Assembly (NCBI GenBank): GCA_009929095.1
Contig: SABF01000031.1
Coordinates: 1-10,815 of the forward strand
From: Erysipelotrichia bacterium
GTDB lineage: Bacteria; Bacillota_I; Bacilli_A; Erysipelotrichales; Erysipelotrichaceae
DNA: 10,815 nucleotides
Reading direction: 5' to 3'
In this document: one piece after another, positions 6,958-10,815 of the stretch
How positions within the stretch are numbered: position 1 is the stretch's first letter
How the letters are laid out: the number at the start of each line of letters is the position of its first letter
Made by a program: the position numbers and the translations under genes
Notes under the pieces: model-generated
What the model was told of the DNA's origin: nothing
The model's input: only the letters and a program-made list of their open reading frames with translations
The model's database searches: none

Positions 6958-7527
6958 CTACAGTTTCAATACATAAACGATCAGAAGATACAGTGCAAAG
7001 ATGATCATCAGACTTCCACCCGACATCCCTACCGCTCTGGTATAAGAAGATCCGAGATTGTAGCCAATCTGCACTGCAACAATAATTGCTATGAATGTCA
7101 CCGCGAATGACAGCAGCATAGCGCAGAGCAGACTGATTCCCAAGAATGAAAAACATACGCCGAGGAACAGTGTGTCAAAACTGGTGACCAATGCAAGCTC
7201 GAAGCACTTTTTGCAGTTGAATTTTTTATCTGCCTGTTCAACAACCGCCTGTGCCCGGAAGCTTTTAATCATCATATAGCATCCCAGTGTAAAAATCGCG
7301 AGACATGCAATCAGAATTTCCAGCTTATCTGAGAGCACATCCTTAAGTACAAATGAAATTGCATAGCCAAGAAGAACCGATCCGACATTGACCATAGCAT
7401 AGATCAATGCATAGCAAATAGAATCTCTTGTCTTCAGATTTGTCAGCTTTGCGCCCTGATTCATCATCAGCACAAAGCAGTCCAGTGATAATCCTATGAA
7501 TATGAGAACAGCCTGAAACACTCTCAT
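6958..7527 (-). CDS. MntP/YtaF-like (DUF204) membrane protein, putative Mn2+ efflux
   Basis: A 189-aa protein with about six hydrophobic helices and the internal duplication of the DUF204 family: GLSLDCFVL in helix 1 (D16) and VTSFDTLFLG in helix 4 (D118), each acidic residue in the signature position for metal transport. LGCYMMI (81-87) corresponds to the conserved G..M region of helix 3. The loop between the halves contains CKKC (105-108), an added potential metal ligand. The length equals E. coli MntP (about 188 aa), but the sequence is divergent, so the substrate could be another divalent metal. GGAGG lies 7 nt before the ATG. A candidate minus-strand -10 (TAGAAT) lies upstream with a poor -35. 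No yybP-ykoY riboswitch pattern was seen in the leader. Confidence 0.85.
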   Translation of the reverse strand: MRVFQAVLIFIGLSLDCFVLMMNQGAKLTNLKTRDSICYALIYAMVNVGSVLLGYAISFVLKDVLSDKLEILIACLAIFTLGCYMMIKSFRAQAVVEQADKKFNCKKCFELALVTSFDTLFLGVCFSFLGISLLCAMLLSFAVTFIAIIVAVQIGYNLGSSYTRAVGMSGGSLMIIFALYLLIVYVLKL

Positions 7528-7617
7528 TGTTTCGCCTCCACATGAATACTTTTAACATTCTACCTAACGTTGCAGCCCTAATGCATATACAAAACCTGTT
7601 AAATGTATCTCAATCCA

Positions 7618-7648
7618 AAGAAAAGGGATCTGCCAGCACGCAGATCCC
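7618..7648 (-). terminator. Terminator of the degV/pentapeptide unit
   Basis: On the minus strand, GGGATCTGC (7648-7640) and GCAGATCCC (7633-7625) form a perfect 9-bp stem with a 6-nt loop, followed by TTTTCTTT. It lies about 120 nt after the pentapeptide gene's stop. Confidence 0.82.
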
Positions 7649-7766
7649 ACTTCTTATAGGGGGAAAGAAATATCAAATTATTTATTTGACACTTATATAC
7701 TATCTGATTCCTGTGTTGTGAATATGCGCATCTTGTGAAAGATTGGTGAAATCATTTGAATATCAG
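7649..7766. other. Non-coding stretch with one short inverted repeat
   Basis: An AT-rich 3' region between the terminator and the pentapeptide gene's stop. TCAAAT (7673-7678) and ATTTGA (7684-7689) form a 6-bp inverted repeat. TTGACA occurs at 7686-7691 but has no usable -10 at the right distance. No gene is visible. Confidence 0.5.
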
Positions 7767-8399
7767 TCAGTTCTGTTTAACCTGTACCCCGAGAAGTTTT
7801 ACACACATCAGCGCCTGTTCCTCATTGAGTATAATCCCTTTCAGGTCTTCCGGAGACACCATAATCCCCTGAAACATGCAGTCTGAAAAATCCATGTCCT
7901 TAAGTTTTGTCTCTACAAACTCCGCTTCTGTAAAGTCGTCTTCATGAAGTTCCATTTTTTCAAAGCGGCAGGAGGAAAATCCTGCCTGAACCAGCACACA
8001 CTCATTCAGCAGCACTCGATTAAAATGCGATCCGCCAAACGCCGAGTATCTCGCTTCACATTCATCAAACTCAACATCTTCAAACGTGCATCGAGTCAGA
8101 TCAATACCGGTCAGGCGGCAATGGCTGAACTGCACTCTTCGAAATACCGATTCCTCAAAGTCACGGTTGGAAAAGTCGCAGTGATCAAAGATCACATCGG
8201 CAAACAGAGTTCCTCTGCCATTCGAAACAAATGAGATATGCCTGAAACTGCATTCATGAAATTCAAGATCTGAAAGATCTCTGTCACATTCTTCATCCTT
8301 GAACTCCAGCCATTCAAAACGGTACTCTTTGCCAAGTTTCGCAAGAGTACCGCTGACTGGATCATCTTCAAATGCCGGAAGAGATCGTTTGATGGACAT
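7767..8399 (-). CDS. Pentapeptide-repeat protein, Qnr-like length
   Basis: A 210-aa protein. From residue 42 every fifth residue is L or F with few exceptions: centres at 42, 47, 52 and 57, then, after a slip of four residues, at 66, 71, 76 and onward to 191. That makes about 30 pentapeptides, enough for roughly seven and a half coils of a right-handed square beta-helix. The C-terminus, LNEEQALMCVKLLGVQVKQN, is the terminal helix/cap common to this group. Qnr and MfpA proteins of similar size mimic DNA and protect gyrase from quinolones; whether this one does is not known. Acidic residues outnumber basic ones, in keeping with DNA mimicry. The start codon shares one base with the degV stop (TGATG), with a weak GGAAG upstream, indicating translational coupling. 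Confidence 0.9.
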   Translation of the reverse strand: MSIKRSLPAFEDDPVSGTLAKLGKEYRFEWLEFKDEECDRDLSDLEFHECSFRHISFVSNGRGTLFADVIFDHCDFSNRDFEESVFRRVQFSHCRLTGIDLTRCTFEDVEFDECEARYSAFGGSHFNRVLLNECVLVQAGFSSCRFEKMELHEDDFTEAEFVETKLKDMDFSDCMFQGIMVSPEDLKGIILNEEQALMCVKLLGVQVKQN

Positions 8400-9283
8400 C
8401 AGTGAGGTCTTCTTCCAGTACCAAAGGAGAAGAGGCAGACATGAGAAGGCCCTGTATGTGTTCCGACTACCGGACCGACTGTGGTAATAACGACATCCCT
8501 GCAGGGAATATTCTCCTGAACCATTCTCTTCACTGCTTCAGCATCTTCCAGACAGTCTGTATGTGAGATAAAGAGAATCTGGTTTTCAGAGTCGACAATT
8601 GTTTTCTGAGTCTGAGTCACCAGCTTGCGCAGACTAGCCTTCCTGCCATGTGCGGTGCCTAGCATTACCAGCTTGCCGGCCTCATCCACAATCAGCATTG
8701 GCTTAATGCTCAGTGCAGAACCAACAATGGCAGTTGCGGCTGACACTCTTCCGCCCTTATGCAGATAGAACAGATCTCCAACCGTGAAGTAATGTGCAAG
8801 CTTCAGTTTATTCTCATTCAGCCATTTGGCATTAGTTTCAAGATCCATGCCCTCTTCTTTATTCATGGCAGCCTTAACTGCAAATACGCCTTCGCCGCCG
8901 CAGGCACAAAGAGAGTCGATTGATACAATCCTGCGTTCCGGAAACTGTTCCTGCAGCTGCTGTACAGCCATCAGGCTGGAATCGTAAGTATTGGACAGTC
9001 CGCTGGAAAAACAGATATACAGAATATCTTTGCCGGCTTTCAGGATTGGAGTAAAGAATTCCAGATAGGTTGCCGGTGTTATCTGCGTGGAATGAGTCAA
9101 ATTTCCTTTTCTCAGCTCATCATAGAAGTCCTTTGCCTTGAAATTGCGGAAATCCGGATAATGAAGAAATGTTCTTCCATCATTGAATGTCACATTCATT
9201 GGAATCACATCCAGCTGATGTGCATCCAGAATGTCTTTATTCATATCACAAGTCGCATCTGTCACAATCTGATAATCGCTCAT
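8399..9283 (-). CDS. DegV family (FakB-like) fatty-acid-binding protein
   Basis: A 294-aa protein with DegV-family landmarks in order: IVTDATCD at the N-terminus, THSTQITPATY at 63-73 and FSSGLSNTY at 92-100 (headgroup ligands), GDLFYLHKGGRVS at 169-181, GSALSIKPML at 188-197, and GPVVGTHTGP at 270-279 with the conserved His at 276. Such proteins bind a fatty acid and present it to the kinase FakA for phosphorylation and phospholipid synthesis; FakA is not in this window. The start at 9283 is chosen over an in-frame ATG at 9322 because AAAGGGGA lies 4 nt upstream and the family begins there. The last residues, GTGRRPH, are unusual for the family, and the stop overlaps the pentapeptide gene by one base. 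Confidence 0.92.
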   Translation of the reverse strand: MSDYQIVTDATCDMNKDILDAHQLDVIPMNVTFNDGRTFLHYPDFRNFKAKDFYDELRKGNLTHSTQITPATYLEFFTPILKAGKDILYICFSSGLSNTYDSSLMAVQQLQEQFPERRIVSIDSLCACGGEGVFAVKAAMNKEEGMDLETNAKWLNENKLKLAHYFTVGDLFYLHKGGRVSAATAIVGSALSIKPMLIVDEAGKLVMLGTAHGRKASLRKLVTQTQKTIVDSENQILFISHTDCLEDAEAVKRMVQENIPCRDVVITTVGPVVGTHTGPSHVCLFSFGTGRRPH

Positions 9284-9325
9284 AAAGTCCCCTTTAGTCA
9301 GTTCAATGTGAACTGCTGCCATCTA

Positions 9326-9334
9326 ATCATAACA
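9326..9334 (-). promoter_or_regulatory. Predicted extended -10 promoter of degV
   Basis: TGTTATGAT on the minus strand: an extended -10 (TGn) followed by TATGAT, 5 of 6 to consensus. Transcription would start near 9319. A 7-bp-arm inverted repeat covers the -35 position. Confidence 0.5.
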
Positions 9335-9345
9335 GAGCTTTTGCC

Positions 9346-9365
9346 TAAATCGGAAATACGATTTA
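9346..9365. promoter_or_regulatory. Inverted repeat between divergent degV and tRNA promoters
   Basis: TAAATCG (9346-9352), 6-nt spacer, CGATTTA (9359-9365): perfect 7-bp arms. It lies over the expected -35 region of the degV promoter, a natural operator position. The arms resemble those of Bacillus Zur boxes, but the spacing is 3 bp too short, so the regulator is unknown. Confidence 0.45.
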
Positions 9366-9374
9366 ACTTGATTG

Positions 9375-9403
9375 TCAACATTTCATCTGAAATCCAGTAT
9401 AAT
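9375..9403 (+). promoter_or_regulatory. Predicted promoter of the tRNA-Arg transcript
   Basis: TCAACA (-35, 4 of 6) and a perfect TATAAT at 9398-9403 with a 17-bp spacer. No other promoter-like sequence lies between here and the tRNA, so the transcript probably carries about 126 nt of leader that RNase P would remove. Confidence 0.6.
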
Positions 9404-9456
9404 AACTGAGCGGATGTCTGTTCCGGGCATCTGTTTCCAGGCAAATAACAGCCTGT

Positions 9457-9521
9457 CTACTCATAGTCCTGCCAGATAGAACTTCCGCTTCTTAAGCGGA
9501 AGATCAATCAAGCCGGAGTAG
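9457..9521 (+). other. Degenerate tRNA-like structure upstream of tRNA-Arg
   Basis: Positions 9464-9505 align without gaps to 9543-9584 of the tRNA (30 of 42 identical). Acceptor-like arms CTACTC (9457-9462) and GAGTAG (9516-9521) pair perfectly over 6 bp. The D-arm equivalent pairs 3 of 4. The anticodon stem TCCGC/GCGGA pairs 5 of 5 and extends outward by two more pairs. The loop TTCTTAA would give anticodon CTT (Lys). Only 10 nt separate the variable region from the 3' acceptor arm, so the 17-nt T arm is missing and no CCA follows. Most likely a decayed tRNA; a functional leader element is the alternative. Confidence 0.6.
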
Positions 9522-9535
9522 TTAGTTTCACATAT

Positions 9536-9612
9536 GTTTCCGTAGCTCAGCTGGATAGAGCGACCGCCTCCTAAGCGGTAGGTCGGGCGTTCAAATCGCC
9601 TCGGGAACACCA
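9536..9612 (+). tRNA. tRNA-Arg (anticodon CCT)
   Basis: A complete cloverleaf can be drawn: acceptor GTTTCCG/CGGGAAC with one G-U, D stem GCTC/GAGC, anticodon stem ACCGC/GCGGT with loop CTCCTAA, 5-nt variable region, T stem GGGCG/CGCCT with one G-U and loop TTCAAAT, discriminator A, and encoded CCA at 9610-9612. The anticodon CCT (9570-9572) reads AGG. A terminator follows directly, so it is the last product of its transcript. tRNA 3' ends are common integration sites, and an integrase remnant lies about 200 bp beyond, oriented towards the tRNA. Confidence 0.97.
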
Positions 9613-9620
9613 GAGAACAG

Positions 9621-9659
9621 TCTGCAAACCTCGAATCTATCAGGGTTTGCGGATTTTTT
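9621..9659 (+). terminator. Terminator after tRNA-Arg
   Basis: TCTGCAAACC (9621-9630) pairs with GGTTTGCGGA (9644-9653) over 10 bp with one G-U and a 13-nt loop, then TTTTTT (9654-9659). Confidence 0.9.
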
Positions 9660-9819
9660 GTCTCTTTCCCATAACTGAACTGTCTCTGATTTCATTGATG
9701 CAGATCTTCCATGTATGTTTAGTCATGAGTTTGCATAGTTTGCTAATTGGATTCGAACTTGCTTTTGAAACTTGCTAAGAAATTTCGCTTATTTGCCAAT
9801 GGAATACTTATGATGTTTC
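9660..9819. other. Gene-free stretch between terminator and integrase remnant
   Basis: No gene, strong promoter or terminator is visible. The only repeat noticed is AACTTGC twice, separated by 6 nt, near 9759-9778. If an element once integrated at the tRNA, its left junction should lie at the tRNA 3' end or in this stretch. Confidence 0.5.
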
Positions 9820-10253
9820 TTACATTGTTTTTGCATTCACCAACTCCGCAAGAGTATGAGCAAGTTCGGGAGACTGTTTTAACTGTTCGATTAGTGCATT
9901 CAGATCAATCTCCGTTGCTTTTTCTGACTTAGGAGGAGCTGTCACTTTCCTTGAGTCTGTATTAGCACAAGAGCAGAATGCACTTTCGAATTTTTGAACA
10001 TTAACCTTACGATCCTCATCCAGGATGTGAGCGTACACTTTGGTGATCATATCAATCTCTGCGTGCCCAGTATCACCCTGAGCGGCCTTAAGGCAGCTAT
10101 GATTTAACTTCAACTGATAGGTAGTACAGAAATGCCGTAGTGAATGGAATACTACATTAGATAACCGGCTGCTTTCTTCAATTTATTGAAGGAAGTTATT
10201 ATAACTATCTCTTTGCGTGGTCTGCCATTCGGTAACGCGGTAACCAGATTAAG
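9820..10253 (-). pseudogene. Tyrosine recombinase (integrase) C-terminal remnant, frameshifted
   Basis: Read from 10253 downward, one frame gives LNLVTALPNGRP and then KLKKAAGYL. After a shift of frame near 10155-10165 the next frame continues NVVFHSLRHFCTTYQLKLN, then QGDTGHAEIDMITKVYAHIL and a complete C-terminal tail ending at 9820. HSLRH contains the box II Arg, GH the conserved His, and VYAHI the catalytic Tyr, so the second half of the active site is intact in sequence. About two thirds of the protein, including the N-terminal arm-binding domain and the first catalytic Arg, is absent, replaced at about 10250 by an HsdM fragment in the opposite orientation. A 97-residue frame begins at a Met at 10113 but lacks the Arg box, so it is not a working gene. 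It fits an integrase of an element once inserted at the adjacent tRNA-Arg. Confidence 0.85.
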
Positions 10254-10463
10254 GCCATCAGTGACCTGATTCACCTAATTAAGGATATTCCCATGAACGG
10301 CAAGCAGGATTATGATGTTCTCGCCTTTATCTATGAGTATCTGATTTCAAATTTTGCCTCAAATGCCGGTGAATTCTATACTCCGCATGAAGTATCGCTT
10401 CTGATGTCGGAGCCTGTGGCTAATCACCTAATGGACAGAACCAAAATCAAAAATACGATATAG
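10239..10463 (+). pseudogene. Type I restriction-modification methyltransferase (HsdM) internal fragment
   Basis: The frame is open from just after a TAA (10233-10235) to a TAG (10461-10463). From 10251 it reads KAISDLIHLIKDIPMNGKQD, then YDVLAFIYEYLISNF, then EFYTPHEVSLLMSE and VANHLMDR. This is the conserved stretch of HsdM/N-6 adenine methylase directly before motif I (DPxSGSG), which is missing: the frame ends with KIKNTI and a stop. Where HsdM proteins usually have NAGKKAGEFYTPHE, this one has NAGEFYTPHE, a four-residue deletion between the two AG steps. No start codon, N-terminal helical domain or catalytic NPPF/Y motif is present. It is a non-functional relic; hsdS and hsdR are not in the window. 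Confidence 0.85.
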
Positions 10464-10609
10464 TGATCGAGGATTTGATGCAATCTAATGTTTCCATTGA
10501 CAGCCTGTCGCTTGCAAGGTAAGTTGGGATTATGCAGGGTAAGTTTGTAGAGGCCGGGGCATTCCGGCTGTATTCATATATGGAAGTAGAAGCCTTCACA
10601 TATTCATAA
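10424..10609 (+). pseudogene. Unrecognised broken reading frame with internal TAA
   Basis: One frame runs from after a TAA at 10421-10423. It reads NQKYDIVIEDLMQSNVSIDS then LSLAR, has a TAA at 10520-10522, and continues in the same frame as VGIMQGKFVEAGAFRLYSYM then EVEAFTYS to the TAA at 10607-10609. The amino-acid composition looks like real protein on both sides of the stop. A 25-residue frame could also start at the ATG at 10532, but no good ribosome site precedes it. It overlaps the end of the HsdM fragment in a different frame, so the join is a recombination scar. I do not recognise the family. Confidence 0.4.
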
Positions 10610-10639
10610 TTTGATATTAATACATAAGGTGGTAGCGTA

Positions 10640-10812
10640 ATGGATGACACAGTAACGGATTTTGAAGAGAAGATAGGGAATCTGACGAAAAACAAATCTA
10701 TTACTACTACTTGAACGAACCAAACCGTCCGGAAAGCGAGTATCTGACGCAGATGACCATTACTATAAAACAGCATGAGCTCTGCAGTTGTAATATACAG
10801 ACTGCGAGGTAA
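10640..10812 (+). pseudogene. Unrecognised small gene, apparently frameshifted
   Basis: A good ribosome site, AAGGTGG (10626-10632), lies 7 nt before the ATG, and translation begins MDDTVTDFEEKIGNL. That frame soon runs into low-complexity threonine codons and a TGA. A shift near 10680-10684 gives a more protein-like continuation, DEKQIYYYYLNEPNRPESEY then LTQMTITIKQHELCS, ending at a TAA at 10810-10812. I infer a single-gene frameshift; a true short protein of about 24 residues is the alternative. No family is recognised. Its position after other fragments suggests it belongs to the eroded element. Confidence 0.4.
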
Positions 10813-10815
10813 AGC

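Noticed and set aside
7528..7624. yybP-ykoY manganese riboswitch upstream of the mntP-like gene
   Set aside because: Looked for because of the gene family; no matching conserved core or long paired domains were seen.
7686..7701. TTGACA with TATACT as a plus-strand promoter
   Set aside because: The boxes are only 4 bp apart, and no gene follows on the plus strand.
10219..10250. GGTAAC repeated around GCG as a possible attachment site
   Set aside because: It is explained by coding sequence of the integrase remnant and does not match the tRNA 3' end.
10447..10776. 109-aa minus-strand open frame
   Set aside because: Composition is unlike a protein family I know, there is no convincing ribosome site, and the opposite strand shows more protein-like segments. 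It appears to be a shadow.
1..10815. CRISPR array or insertion-sequence ends
   Set aside because: No regularly spaced direct repeats and no terminal inverted repeats with a transposase were found.

Overview
The window looks like chromosomal DNA of a Bacillota (Firmicutes) bacterium of moderate GC. The support is GGAGG-type ribosome sites, compact intrinsic terminators, a FakB/DegV protein, an MMPL transporter paired with a YhgE-like LxxG-heptad protein, and a pair of COG0523 (G3E) GTPases. The best guess is Clostridia or Erysipelotrichia, but no marker gene settles it. All family names come from motif recognition by eye; no search was run.

Left part (1-4250): a minus-strand operon encodes an RND/MMPL transporter and, immediately downstream, an exported protein with LxxG heptads that runs off the left edge. 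A TetR regulator is transcribed divergently. The 142-base gap holds two near-identical palindromes (TGACTTTAAGTCA and TGACTTTTAGTCA), centred 51 bp apart, that bracket the predicted transporter promoter. The tetR gene itself may be leaderless.

Middle (4377-8400): a plus-strand pair of G3E GTPases. The first carries CICC and a 17-histidine metal loop. The second lacks both and ends in a domain resembling DUF1980/TIGR03943. This fits metal (probably zinc) handling. A two-way terminator separates them from a minus-strand unit containing an MntP/DUF204-like membrane protein and a second TetR. Next to that lie a minus-strand DegV-family fatty-acid-binding protein and a pentapeptide-repeat protein that share a TGATG stop/start junction.

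Right part (9323-10815): an intact tRNA-Arg(CCT) with encoded CCA and a terminator. Its presumed leader contains a tRNA-like fold (9457-9521) that matches the tRNA at 30 of 42 aligned positions and looks like a decayed tRNA with a CTT anticodon. Beyond the tRNA lies an island graveyard. It holds the C-terminal part of a tyrosine integrase (minus strand, frameshifted) joined head-on to an HsdM fragment that stops before its SAM-binding motif, then two further broken reading frames I cannot name. This is the usual picture of an old element integrated at a tRNA gene and since eroded.
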